From the NCBI GenBank assembly GCA_026989265.1, contig JALSJP010000032.1, forward strand, positions 1 to 38,949: a DNA stretch of 38,949 bases. The letters are read 5' to 3'. Made by a program: the position numbers and the translations under genes. Positions 20,024 through 28,422 of the stretch are shown piece by piece. The stretch's first letter is position 1. Each line of letters starts with the position of its first letter. The notes below the pieces were generated by a model. That model was not told the DNA's origin. It did not search any database and saw only the letters and a list, made by a program, of their open reading frames with translations. This stretch comes from Micavibrio sp. GTDB lineage: Bacteria; Pseudomonadota; Alphaproteobacteria; Micavibrionales; Micavibrionaceae.

Positions 20024-20419
20024 TTAACCCCCGAAAGATATTTTTAGAATACTGAAAATAATTGCTACGCCCATGGCAAAGAATAATATCTTATGGCATA
20101 TGAGTTTAGCCATTTTAAGGGGTTCATTAGTTATATAATCTTCAACGACTACTTGAGTGCCGAGCTTGGCATGCAGCATTACAGAGCAAACTAAAATTAT
20201 CATTAATATAGCGTTAATTGGTTGTCCAAGCCATGCGCTAAACTCCACATAGCTCACGCCTTGCAGGCTTATAATTGACCATATAAGCCAAATAACAAGC
20301 GGGATTTGCGCAAGTGCTGTAATCTTTTGCATCATCCAATGGTGAGTGCCTGTGTGGGCAGAGCCAAGCCCCTTGGCTTTTTTGAGTGGAGCAACATATA
20401 GATCATTATCTTTAGACAT
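20024..20419 (-). CDS. sdhD: Succinate dehydrogenase membrane anchor subunit
   Basis: 131 residues with three hydrophobic segments (about 36-55, 62-84, 107-128). It has the family signatures GSAHTGTHHWMMQKITA near the N-terminus and HAKLGTQVVVEDY near residue 83, which contribute to haem and quinone binding. It starts seven bases after sdhC, consistent with co-translation of the two anchors. Sequence identity to enteric SdhD is low, as usual, so the call rests on these motifs and the operon. Confidence 0.9.
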   Translation of the reverse strand: MSKDNDLYVAPLKKAKGLGSAHTGTHHWMMQKITALAQIPLVIWLIWSIISLQGVSYVEFSAWLGQPINAILMIILVCSVMLHAKLGTQVVVEDYITNEPLKMAKLICHKILFFAMGVAIIFSILKISFGG

Positions 20420-20426
20420 TTATTTT

Positions 20427-20804
20427 CTACCTCGCTAAAATCCAAGTGACAGCCGTTAAAATAATTGCTCCCGCAATCACATAGTAATTAGAGCGCATTG
20501 CTTTTTTCTTATCAAGTAGCTTGCCCGTATCAAAAAACATATGGCGAATACCATTGCACATATGAAAGTAGAGCGCCGCCGACCATAAGAACAAAATTAT
20601 TTGCCCAATCGCGCTAGTTGCTAAGCTCATGACAAAGTTATAATGAGCCTCACCACTTGCCGAGGCAATGAAAAATGCAGCAATCAGCAAAGTTCCAATA
20701 GCAAGGCTAACGCCCGTTATACGGTGAGTTATAGACATTAGAGCAGTCAATGGAAGCTTATATATTTGCAAATGTGGGGATAATGGTCGTTGCACTGGTT
20801 GCAT
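20427..20804 (-). CDS. sdhC: Succinate dehydrogenase cytochrome b556 subunit
   Basis: 125 residues, three transmembrane helices. The N-terminal RPLSPHLQIYKLPLTALMSI followed by THRITG is the classic SdhC quinone-site signature, and the haem-ligand region HMCNGIRHMFFD lies in the second half. It is the first gene of the operon, with a promoter candidate about 45-70 bases upstream. It anchors the SdhAB dimer to the cytoplasmic membrane. Confidence 0.94.
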   Translation of the reverse strand: MQPVQRPLSPHLQIYKLPLTALMSITHRITGVSLAIGTLLIAAFFIASASGEAHYNFVMSLATSAIGQIILFLWSAALYFHMCNGIRHMFFDTGKLLDKKKAMRSNYYVIAGAIILTAVTWILAR

Positions 20805-20846
20805 AATTGAAAGCCTCTTTAATTTTAGAATTACATACCGAATGCA

Positions 20847-20875
20847 ATGCTAAAACTATGTGGCATGTTTGGCAA
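20847..20875 (-). promoter_or_regulatory. Candidate sdhCDAB promoter
   Basis: On the minus strand TTGCCA (20870-20875) and TAGCAT (20847-20852) are separated by exactly 17 bases, matching the sigma70-type consensus at five and four positions. It precedes the sdhC start with room for a short leader. Confidence 0.45.
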
Positions 20876-20928
20876 CCCTAACTTAAAAAGAGCCATAATT
20901 TAGTTAGAATAATTGTCCCTATGCATTG

Positions 20929-21564
20929 TTAATGTACGGCAGTAGGGGCTGAATTATGATCTACTTCAAGGTTCGTAGCAGGGATCTCCTCTGGTTTAGG
21001 AGCAAAATCATTTGCGATTTCTTGAAATTCATCATTATCTATATCTCGCAATGCTTGTCCTAGCTCTACCAACATTTCTGGGGTATCTGCAGTTAATATC
21101 TCACGCTCTCGTAGTTCATTAACCAAAGCTTGAAGATGACGTCCACTTAGCTGGGTTATATCATCAATTTCTGTTAAGTCTTCAAACTTATCTGCGCCCA
21201 TCCCAAAAACGGATTTATTACCTGATTCACTTTCCATTTTATCCATTAAAGCAGTATTAAGGGCAGCAACAGTTCCAGCGCCCGCAAAGCCATCTGCTGT
21301 AATATTATGTCCCATTGCCACCAAGCCTTTTTGAATAAACTCACCAAGCTCTGATTTAGACGTTGCGCTTATGTTAATGTCATCTGGCTTAACTTCATCT
21401 TCTAATCTATTTTCAACTTGGCGCAGGTGATGGTTGATCATCTGATCGTTCCATCCAGCCTTAACTTTAGGGTCATCTGCAGCATCTTTAACTTTTGTAA
21501 ATGCCTCTGTAAGATCCTTACCTTTTTCAAGCCAACCACCAACACTACCTAAATCAAAACCCAT
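20929..21564 (-). CDS. Hypothetical protein with a peptidoglycan-binding-like motif
   Basis: 211 residues, acidic, no signal peptide or transmembrane segment. Residues about 74-108 (ELGEFIQKGLVAMGHNITAD then GFAGAGTVAALNTAL) follow the pattern of the PG_binding_1 helical repeat, where a short Q/x-x-L-x-x-x-G helix precedes D-G-x-x-G-x-x-T-x-x-A. The C-terminus is Pro/Glu-rich. An AGGAG ribosome binding site precedes the ATG. It sits alone between asd and sdhC on the same strand. I do not recognise a specific family, and without an export signal the cell-wall role is doubtful. Confidence 0.7.
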   Translation of the reverse strand: MGFDLGSVGGWLEKGKDLTEAFTKVKDAADDPKVKAGWNDQMINHHLRQVENRLEDEVKPDDINISATSKSELGEFIQKGLVAMGHNITADGFAGAGTVAALNTALMDKMESESGNKSVFGMGADKFEDLTEIDDITQLSGRHLQALVNELREREILTADTPEMLVELGQALRDIDNDEFQEIANDFAPKPEEIPATNLEVDHNSAPTAVH

Positions 21565-21624
21565 AATATTATCTCCTTAAATTAATATCTGAAATAACCA
21601 TATATCAATAAGGTTAATAATTAA

Positions 21625-22635
21625 TTACTTACTTTTTATAAGTAATTCTGCAATCTGAATTGTGTTTAATGCTGCGCCTTTGCGCAGGTTATCAGATACG
21701 CACCAAAAATTAAGCCCATTATCAACGCTTATATCCTCGCGAATGCGTGATACATATACATCATCTTCGCCTTGAACTTCTTGTTGAGTGACATATTCCA
21801 GCTCTTCATTATCGAGATCAACAACGGTAATCCCTTCGAACTCGCGCATAGCAGCCCTAGCCTCGGCAGCTGAAAACTCATTTTCAAGCTCAACATTAAC
21901 CATTTCAGCGTGACCAACAAATACTGGAATGCGCACACATGACGCGCAAACCTTAATAGATGAGCCAAGGATTTTTTTGGTCTCGACTACCATTTTCCAT
22001 TCCTCTTTAGTCATGCCATCATCCATGAACACATCTATTTGCGGAATGGCGTTAAAGGCGATTTGCTTTGGATAAAAAGCGGGAGGCGCAGTATTATTCA
22101 TGTAAACGCTCTTTGTCTGGTTAAACAGCTCGTCCATTGCCTCGCGCCCTGAACCTGACACAGATTGATAAGTGCTTACCACTACACGCTTGATTTTGGC
22201 AGCGTCATGCAATGGTTTAAGCGCAACCACCATTTGTATGGTTGAGCAATTCGGGTTAGCAATAATCCCACTCTTAGTGTGACCTTTGATAGCCTCAGGG
22301 TTTACTTCGGGAACTATCAATGGAACGTCAGGAAACATGCGGAAATGGCTGGTATTGTCAATAACAACCGCGCCAGCTTTTGCAGCTATGGGGGAGTATT
22401 TAGCAGACACCGCACCGCCTGGAGAAGACAAAACAATATCAATGCCTTTAAAGTCGAATTTGGCAAGGTCTTGAACTTTAAGGTTTTTATCACCAAATGA
22501 CACTTCCTTGCCTATTGAACGCTCGGAGGCAAGTGCGATTACATCACTTACGGGAAACTCGCGCTCATGCAAGATATTAAGCATTTCACTACCAACATTT
22601 CCTGTTGCTCCGACTACTGCGACTTTATAACCCAT
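21625..22635 (-). CDS. asd: Aspartate-semialdehyde dehydrogenase
   Basis: NADPH-dependent reduction of aspartyl phosphate to aspartate semialdehyde, feeding lysine, diaminopimelate, threonine and methionine synthesis. 336 residues. The NADP-binding VGATGNVGSEM is at residues 8-18. The catalytic cysteine is in the NPNCSTIQMV motif, and the phosphate/substrate-binding STYQSVSGSGREAMDEL and the downstream His region VFVGHAE are present. AGGAG precedes the ATG. It is divergent from the hybrid kinase across 92 bases. Confidence 0.96.
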   Translation of the reverse strand: MGYKVAVVGATGNVGSEMLNILHEREFPVSDVIALASERSIGKEVSFGDKNLKVQDLAKFDFKGIDIVLSSPGGAVSAKYSPIAAKAGAVVIDNTSHFRMFPDVPLIVPEVNPEAIKGHTKSGIIANPNCSTIQMVVALKPLHDAAKIKRVVVSTYQSVSGSGREAMDELFNQTKSVYMNNTAPPAFYPKQIAFNAIPQIDVFMDDGMTKEEWKMVVETKKILGSSIKVCASCVRIPVFVGHAEMVNVELENEFSAAEARAAMREFEGITVVDLDNEELEYVTQQEVQGEDDVYVSRIREDISVDNGLNFWCVSDNLRKGAALNTIQIAELLIKSK

Positions 22636-22727
22636 TTTATGCTCCTGATAAATTCATGCCTATTGGTATAGAGTGATCTGTGATAGTCTAAAAGTCACGT
22701 CAATAGCAAGCATTCTTTTGAAAAATC

Positions 22728-24665
22728 ATGACATATAAAAAACCAAATAAAACAGTAGAAGAGCTAGAAAAAGCAGTCGCGCAAGCGGACGCTATCGCCG
22801 CTCAAAAATCAAATTTCTTGGCGACTATGAGCCATGAAATACGAACGCCCATGCAAACCATCTATGGCTTGCTAGAGCTAATCGCTCTTGAAAATCCAAG
22901 TGAGAATATAGCGTCAATGGTGAAAACGGCGCAAAGCGCGTCTAGCTCTTTGCTCGAAATACTTGATGATGTCTTAGATGTAGCTAAAATGGATGCGGAC
23001 GCTATGGAGCTTGATATATTAGAAGTTCCATTGCGCTTATTAGTGCGCGGTATGATTGAGGCTCTATCGGTTAAGGTGCGCGGCGCGCATGTGGAATTGA
23101 TTGATGATATCGGCTCTGACGTTCCTTTCGTTGTTAAGGGAGATCCCAAACGTCTTCGCCAAATATTGATTAATTTATGCGGTAATGCTTTGAAATTCAC
23201 CCATGAGGGCAAGGTCACAGTTCACGTTAGCACCAATGCTCGGCATATAGAAAAACCTGAAAATGGTCTGGTTTTACGGTTTGAAGTGATCGATTCTGGC
23301 ATAGGGATGAGCGAGGAAGTATGTGACAAATTATTCCAATCTTTTACACAAGCAGATAACACAACATCTCGTAAATATGGTGGAACGGGGCTTGGGCTAT
23401 CCATTGCCAAGAAATTAGTGGAGCTAATGGATGGTGATATCGGAGTTACAAGCATAGAAGGTCAAGGCTCAAATTTTTGGTTTGAAATCCCAACCGAAGA
23501 GGTAAGCACTGATGAAAATACGGTAGAACTTCCTGATTTAGTGGGGATTTCTGTATTATCCGTAGAAGATCACCCGCAAGGAGCAAAGGAGATACTCACA
23601 TCTTTGCGCTCTATGGGGGCAAAAGTAGAGAGTTGCGCGACTTATGCCGAAGGACTAAGGCTTGCTAAAGCTCACCCTTATGATGTTGCGGTTATTGACC
23701 AAGGCTTGCCCGATGGGCTAGGGATTGATCTTATACGCGAGATACAGTCATTTCGCCCATTCATGGGGATTGTGATGTACACGGTGCGCGATGATATCGG
23801 CTTATCGCACAGCCTTAATTCATTAGGCGCGGCTTACCTAACGAAACCAGCAAGTAGAGCTGGTCTTGGGGAGGCGGTTAAAAACTCAGCTCGTCAAAAT
23901 ATTGGCACTATTGAAGGTCCTACGCGCCTTTTAATTGCCGAAGATACGCCAAGTGTGCGCGACATTCTTAAACGCCAACTTGATAAGCTCGGCGTTGTTG
24001 CTGATTTTGCAACAAACGGAAAAAAAGCATTAGAAGCTCTTGAGACTGGAAGGTACGGCATATTATTTACTGATTTGCATATGCCCGAAATGGATGGGTA
24101 TCAGCTTACAAAAACCCTTAGGGGTAGGGAAGAAAACACGGATAAGCACTTTCCTATAGTCGTACTAACCGCTGATGTACAAATGTCACAGCGCGAAACT
24201 TATACCAGCCATGGATTTGATGAATGCTTGCTAAAGCCTGTATCTTTAGGGCAGCTCCGCGGGCTTCTTATCAGGTGGCGACTACTAGATGAAAGTAACT
24301 TAAAAACACCAGATGATAAGCCTGAATCAAACAATGATGAATCACGACCAATTAATCGGGCTTGCTTAATTGCTAATATCGGCGCAATAGATGAAAATAC
24401 TATTGAAATGATGGAAATGTTTGTTGATATGACTGCGCCGTTAATTGCAAACATAAAGACTGAAAAAAATCATCATGAGCTATCAGAACTAGGTCACAGC
24501 CTTAAAGGGGGTGCGCGCTCTGCTTGTTGCAATAAATTGGGTGATCTTGCCTCAAAACTTCAAGATGATGCAGGGGAAGGCAAGGATTGCAGCGACTTAG
24601 TAAAAGATATTATAGAGGGATTTGATCTGATTAAGGGGGATATTGAAGTTTTGAGGCAGTTCTAA
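22728..24665 (+). CDS. Soluble hybrid histidine kinase with two receivers and an HPt domain
   Basis: 645 residues forming a full phosphorelay in one chain. In order: HisKA with His36 in SHEIRTPM; HATPase_c with N-box NLCGNALKFT, G1 DSGIGMS and G2 GGTGLGLSIA; receiver 1 with EDH acid pair and Asp324 in VIDQGLPDG; receiver 2 with Asp449 in FTDLHMPEMDG and the KPVS lysine; a C-terminal HPt with His590 in LGHSLKGGARS. All phosphoryl-accepting residues are intact. There is no transmembrane segment and no PAS/GAF input domain; the kinase begins after a short coiled-coil-like stretch (about 8-25). The start has no good Shine-Dalgarno. A single-domain receiver gene at 34724-35104 is a possible partner. 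The signal is unknown. Confidence 0.92.
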   Translation: MTYKKPNKTVEELEKAVAQADAIAAQKSNFLATMSHEIRTPMQTIYGLLELIALENPSENIASMVKTAQSASSSLLEILDDVLDVAKMDADAMELDILEVPLRLLVRGMIEALSVKVRGAHVELIDDIGSDVPFVVKGDPKRLRQILINLCGNALKFTHEGKVTVHVSTNARHIEKPENGLVLRFEVIDSGIGMSEEVCDKLFQSFTQADNTTSRKYGGTGLGLSIAKKLVELMDGDIGVTSIEGQGSNFWFEIPTEEVSTDENTVELPDLVGISVLSVEDHPQGAKEILTSLRSMGAKVESCATYAEGLRLAKAHPYDVAVIDQGLPDGLGIDLIREIQSFRPFMGIVMYTVRDDIGLSHSLNSLGAAYLTKPASRAGLGEAVKNSARQNIGTIEGPTRLLIAEDTPSVRDILKRQLDKLGVVADFATNGKKALEALETGRYGILFTDLHMPEMDGYQLTKTLRGREENTDKHFPIVVLTADVQMSQRETYTSHGFDECLLKPVSLGQLRGLLIRWRLLDESNLKTPDDKPESNNDESRPINRACLIANIGAIDENTIEMMEMFVDMTAPLIANIKTEKNHHELSELGHSLKGGARSACCNKLGDLASKLQDDAGEGKDCSDLVKDIIEGFDLIKGDIEVLRQF

Positions 24666-24804
24666 CTATCATAGATCATGTGAAAAAGACCATAACGTAC
24701 AAATTACCATTTCACTCTATATTTATAATGCAAAAACTTACTCCGCAGAATAGAGCTTATTTACCGCCCCCGTCGCAAAATCCTTGAAATAATAGATATA
24801 ACAT

Positions 24805-24833
24805 TTGACATACTTCAATGGCTTATGTATAAT
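24805..24833 (+). promoter_or_regulatory. Perfect-consensus sigma70-type promoter
   Basis: TTGACA (24805-24810) and TATAAT (24828-24833) are separated by exactly 17 bases, a full match to consensus at both hexamers. Predicted start is about 25-27 bases before the ATG at 24867, with GAGAAG as ribosome binding site. The upstream 24666-24804 holds no gene that I can see. Confidence 0.85.
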
Positions 24834-24866
24834 CCACATGAGATGACAATTGAGAAGTAGAATATA

Positions 24867-25121
24867 ATGTCAAATAACACAATTAAGCAATCTGAACATA
24901 AAAACGAAGAAAAACCTACTCATTACGCTTTAGTCGCAGTTTTATTCTCTCTTCTTACATTAACATCCCTGTTTGCAAACCAAAGCAACGAACCGCTTGA
25001 GCAAAATCCTGATGATACAACTTTAAAAGACACGACCCAGCCCCCTAAGGTCAACCCCTGCATTAAAACCAATCCAGATAAAACCTTGACCGCGGAAGAC
25101 TGTGATTCACCTAGCTTATGA
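24867..25121 (+). CDS. Small single-pass membrane or exported protein of unknown function
   Basis: 84 residues. A hydrophilic N-terminus of about 18 residues with several Lys is followed by one hydrophobic segment (about 20-38, YALVAVLFSLLTLTSLFA). The tail of about 46 residues is rich in Thr, Pro, Asp and Asn with two cysteines (CIKTN... and ...EDCDS), which could form a disulphide if periplasmic. The LFA-N junction could also be read as a signal-peptidase site. It has a perfect-consensus promoter and GAGAAG before the ATG, so it is very probably expressed. No family recognised. Confidence 0.75.
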   Translation: MSNNTIKQSEHKNEEKPTHYALVAVLFSLLTLTSLFANQSNEPLEQNPDDTTLKDTTQPPKVNPCIKTNPDKTLTAEDCDSPSL

Positions 25122-25381
25122 CCCTAAATAGTATTAAATTCAGTTTCATGACGTCATGTTTGTGGGCTTGAAATCAGGGGAATAAGGCGGTAACGGTAGC
25201 ATCGCATGACCGTGTTTTTGGCGGAGGTTTAGAACAATATCTTTAAGCTTCAACCTTACTTCCACCATTTTCTATGAAGGATAAAATGGCAATCCTGTGG
25301 GGTGTTTGATAAGTCATGCAAAAGTACAACATGCTTCTTTCTTATTCTAAAGTACTATAGTTGACCTATTTTGTCTAATGT
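25122..25381. other. Non-coding gap after the small membrane protein
   Basis: No credible gene in 260 bases. It contains a perfect 12-base palindrome CATGACGTCATG at 25147-25158 that could be an operator. It lies between two convergent units, but no clear hairpin plus U-run is visible for either side. Confidence 0.4.
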
Positions 25382-26119
25382 CTACGGGCAAGATGCCTCT
25401 TCGCCGTCACTATCGCCGTTATATTCCGCTGTGCTATTTATTGTCATTCTAATGCGAAAACATGTATAGCCGCTCTCACATTGAACTTCTGCTGGGCTAT
25501 CGCTATCAAGATCAATCGCCGAGGAGGTTGCATCAATAATATCTGCCTCACATTCACCAAATTGATCATCAAGTTTTTGCAAGGCTGTTCCAATAAAAGC
25601 ATCCGTCTTATTAGTTCTAGTCCAAAAGAAAATACCATCTCTACCATTATAATAACGCCAATCATCAAATAAATCGGGCGCGGCTGATAAAAACTTGCCA
25701 GATGTGCCACCAAAAATCTTTTCATGGTTTTCATCACTATTACCGGGATTACCGGGGCATCTTATATCTCTAACAAGGCGACCAGCGGTAGGCCCTATTG
25801 TTGCAGCACCAAAATGGGTGGAGTTTGGCTTTATAGGAAAATTGCGGCGCGCATTTGGATCTGTTCCTGATCCAGAAATATCAATAGATATATCACCTTT
25901 TTTGTAAGACAAAACACATTCTTGGATAGCGGAACGAATTATAGAAATCTGACTTTTGATTTTTGAAATACTGCGAAAGCTACTTTGTGATGATGTTTGT
26001 TGAGATGACGGCTGCATGAATGTAACCGTTAATGCAGCAAGCAGTGCTATTGCTATTAAAATATAGACAAGGGCACTTCCACGCTCTTTCATATCATTTT
26101 CTGCACTTTTAAATGCCAT
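25382..26119 (-). CDS. Prepilin-like protein (atypical type IV pilin), distal gene of pilus operon
   Basis: 245 residues. The N-terminus reads MKERG then SALVYILIAIALLAALTVTF from about residue 10, i.e. a short charged leader ending in Gly followed by one hydrophobic helix, the layout of a class III (prepilin) signal. The residue after Gly is Ser and there is no Glu at +5, so it departs from canonical pilins. The long extracellular part has six cysteines. Two bases separate it from the previous pilin-like gene and it ends the operon. It could be a minor or tip pilin. No named family recognised; the pilin call combines N-terminus and context. Confidence 0.65.
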   Translation of the reverse strand: MAFKSAENDMKERGSALVYILIAIALLAALTVTFMQPSSQQTSSQSSFRSISKIKSQISIIRSAIQECVLSYKKGDISIDISGSGTDPNARRNFPIKPNSTHFGAATIGPTAGRLVRDIRCPGNPGNSDENHEKIFGGTSGKFLSAAPDLFDDWRYYNGRDGIFFWTRTNKTDAFIGTALQKLDDQFGECEADIIDATSSAIDLDSDSPAEVQCESGYTCFRIRMTINSTAEYNGDSDGEEASCP

Positions 26120-26121
26120 TA

Positions 26122-26826
26122 TTATCTTTCCACAACGACATGGTAGTAAACATAGTCACCACCGCCAGCATTTTGGAAACAGCCAAATGGCTGACCATCA
26201 AAAGCACCCGAGCCATCAGTTATATCTGCCTGATTTCCTGTCGGCAAAACGTAATCAGAAGATCCATCATCATACATACGCGTGGTATATAAAGCCGAAC
26301 GATCAGCGTCCAGCACAGGAATAGCCGTACCAAGCCCATGCTCCTCATTTATCTTAGAGCAGATAGATTGCTTAACACCAACCAAGTAAGCAATAATATC
26401 ATTACCACCAGCGCCCGCAATTCCTATATCAGGAACTTCTAACCCACCATTAAACACCCATTGCCCTGCACTGCCTGAAACCATAATATCAGCAGGCGCA
26501 GGATTATATGTAGCGCCGCCGCCAGAAGGATGGAATACACCAATGGCGGTTGAATCCAGTGTTGCAAATTCAGATGGCCTATTAAATCTAATCTCACTAA
26601 CAGCTGTGCCAGAAACTATCGCGCGGAATATAGCAGTGCTAACCGATGCTGGATATTGCGTAATTTGTGCGCTGCTAATCAGATTAGTTTCACTGCTAGG
26701 ATTACCTCCACTAGAGCGAGTTGATGACGTTACTGCGTAGGAAAGAGCCGCAAAAAGAGCTACTGCGATTAAAATCAAAAATAGCACATTTCCGTCTTCG
26801 TTAGAATTTTTATTAAACATACTCAA
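26122..26826 (-). CDS. Prepilin-like protein (candidate major pilin)
   Basis: About 234 residues. The leader FNKNSNEDG is followed by NVLFLILIAVALFAALSYAV, a prepilin-type Gly-helix junction again lacking Glu at +5. The soluble part is Gly, Ser and Ala rich and ends in a Cys-containing segment (PFGCFQNAGGGDYVYY), reminiscent of a C-terminal disulphide loop. The start may be TTG at 26826, eight bases after AAGGA, or ATG at 26820. It lies just downstream of the assembly proteins and upstream of the second pilin-like gene. Confidence 0.65.
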   Translation of the reverse strand: MSMFNKNSNEDGNVLFLILIAVALFAALSYAVTSSTRSSGGNPSSETNLISSAQITQYPASVSTAIFRAIVSGTAVSEIRFNRPSEFATLDSTAIGVFHPSGGGATYNPAPADIMVSGSAGQWVFNGGLEVPDIGIAGAGGNDIIAYLVGVKQSICSKINEEHGLGTAIPVLDADRSALYTTRMYDDGSSDYVLPTGNQADITDGSGAFDGQPFGCFQNAGGGDYVYYHVVVER

Positions 26827-26856
26827 AACATTATTCCTTATTTAACAATAAAATAA

Positions 26857-27393
26857 TCAATTTTTTTCTACAGAAACTGTGCTAATTTTTAATGATGCTG
26901 AAAGAGGGTATTGCTTACATTCTCTACCAACACATAAACGCTCAACATCAACACGCCAACCTAAACCACCATTTTGAACATGTCCAATAGATTCACGAAA
27001 CTGACCAAACAATGATGTGGACTTAGCCCGTATTATAATATTGGATGAATTTCCCTTTATTTCAAGCCCTTTATATATTTTTTGTAACTCATCCACAAAG
27101 AATTGAACCTCACGTGAGGTAACAGCTTTGTCCTTTATCTTAGGGACGGCTGGCAAAAGAGCCTTAGCCTCATCATACTTAGTTGATATTTCCGAGAACT
27201 CTTGCATTTTAATTGTAGTATATAAGCCAAGAGCTGCCGCCCCCCCCCATATAACTGCAGTTATAATCAAAAGAGATTTGCTGGTATTTTGCGGTAGTTT
27301 TTCAAGGAAATCATTCATATCATCCATAGCTTTAGGGCTAAGGAATTTATTTAGTGATTTCCAGTCAAAACTTTTAGGCTCTTTTAACTGCAC
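26857..27393 (-). CDS. Bitopic pilus assembly protein (PilO/GspM-like by context), with in-frame G9 tract
   Basis: 178 residues. Cytoplasmic N-terminus of about 40 residues, a single transmembrane helix (about 40-60), a coiled-coil-like stretch (about 62-80), then a small periplasmic domain of about 90 residues containing two cysteines (LCVGRECKQYP). This is the layout of inner-membrane alignment-complex proteins in type IV pilus and type II secretion systems. It is not recognisable by sequence to a named family. A run of nine G (coding strand) falls at codons 49-52, inside the membrane helix, so a one-base slip would truncate the protein at the membrane. Confidence 0.65.
   Translation of the reverse strand: MQLKEPKSFDWKSLNKFLSPKAMDDMNDFLEKLPQNTSKSLLIITAVIWGGAAALGLYTTIKMQEFSEISTKYDEAKALLPAVPKIKDKAVTSREVQFFVDELQKIYKGLEIKGNSSNIIIRAKSTSLFGQFRESIGHVQNGGLGWRVDVERLCVGRECKQYPLSASLKISTVSVEKN
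27240..27248 (-). repeat. G9 homopolymer inside a pilus assembly gene
   Basis: Nine consecutive C on the plus strand, nine G in the coding sense, reading TGG-GGG-GGG-GCG (Trp-Gly-Gly-Ala). I saw no other G or C run this long in the window, which is AT-rich. Tracts of this kind are known slipped-strand hotspots for phase variation. Confidence 0.9.
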
Positions 27394-27432
27394 AATAATT
27401 CTCCTAAATCATATAATAAAGTCATCATGAGT

Positions 27433-28422
27433 TTAACGTTTACCCTTGATTCTAACATTATCGCCTTTTTCTGCTCCGACTACTTTTGGCGCAAAGGTTC
27501 TAGACCTGCCTGCTTCAATAACCCTAAAAGTTGCATCACTTACAAATGTGCTAGCCAACCCTTGCGGAACAATTGCGCTCCACTCAACTCTTTTACCAGA
27601 AACTTCATAACTAACAAGATAACCATTAGATAGAGCAACTTTATCAAGAAGTTGCTGCACCCTAACCATATGTTTAATAGAATCACTTTGCATCACATTG
27701 GCAGCGTTTTGAACAAGCTCAAGGGCAGCTTTATCTGTGTTTTCCTTAACCTTAACCAAATCACGGTTAACAAAGCTTATAGATACAAGACTTGCTATTA
27801 AAACAAGGGCCGCTAGAAAATTAACAAACAAACCTGAAAAAATAAGCATGCGTATTACTGCGCGCGATAATTTTTCAGTCCTAAGCATACGATTGCGCCA
27901 CGGAACAATCGTTGCCGTATCAGGATTTATAGTAACAAAATTAGCATCCATGCTTTGAATTCGCGGCAATATAGTCCGAGCTGCACCCAAAAACACTTGC
28001 ATCCTCCCAGTTTCAGGATCCCACCTTAACGCTGAAGCAATGGCTTCACGCTCATAAATATAGACGGTCTCTTTATCCCAATATTCACTATTACCTGGAA
28101 GAGCAGCGGCAAGAGGACACCAACTATCAGGATTTGATGCCAAAGAAGCAGAAGGACATGCCAAATACCACACTCTTCCATCCGCAACAGAATACACATA
28201 ATGTATTTTTTCAGTGCCGCAAGCTTGGGAAGCAGCGTTCCAAACAGCCTCATCCTCAGAACCTGAAACTTGTGGTAAAGACCCACCAATTATATCATTG
28301 GGAAGGTAAGGCTTTAAATTATAGTTGAAGTCTTTTACTTCACCAGCAAGTATATCCAACAAACCCGCGCGTGGGGCGGGTGCATTTTTAACTTCATCAT
28401 TTTCATTTTTAACAACTGACAA
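27433..28422 (-). CDS. Bitopic pilus biogenesis protein, PilO-like of type IVb systems (by architecture)
   Basis: 329 residues. The cytoplasmic N-terminal domain of about 190 residues contains four cysteines. One transmembrane helix follows (about 192-217), then a coiled region and a periplasmic domain (about 245-320). In R64-type IVb pili the corresponding gene encodes a PilM-like domain fused to a bitopic PilN/PilO segment; this order and size fit, but I cannot confirm the fold by eye. Translation probably begins at TTG (28422), because AAGGAG lies eight bases before it and the preceding gene's TAG abuts it. It sits between the platform protein and the smaller bitopic protein. Confidence 0.65.
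   Translation of the reverse strand: MSVVKNENDEVKNAPAPRAGLLDILAGEVKDFNYNLKPYLPNDIIGGSLPQVSGSEDEAVWNAASQACGTEKIHYVYSVADGRVWYLACPSASLASNPDSWCPLAAALPGNSEYWDKETVYIYEREAIASALRWDPETGRMQVFLGAARTILPRIQSMDANFVTINPDTATIVPWRNRMLRTEKLSRAVIRMLIFSGLFVNFLAALVLIASLVSISFVNRDLVKVKENTDKAALELVQNAANVMQSDSIKHMVRVQQLLDKVALSNGYLVSYEVSGKRVEWSAIVPQGLASTFVSDATFRVIEAGRSRTFAPKVVGAEKGDNVRIKGKR

Noticed and set aside
25122-25381. Possible decayed transposase or integrase in the gap before the pilus operon
   Set aside because: I translated short stretches in several frames and found no recognisable transposase motif and no terminal repeats.
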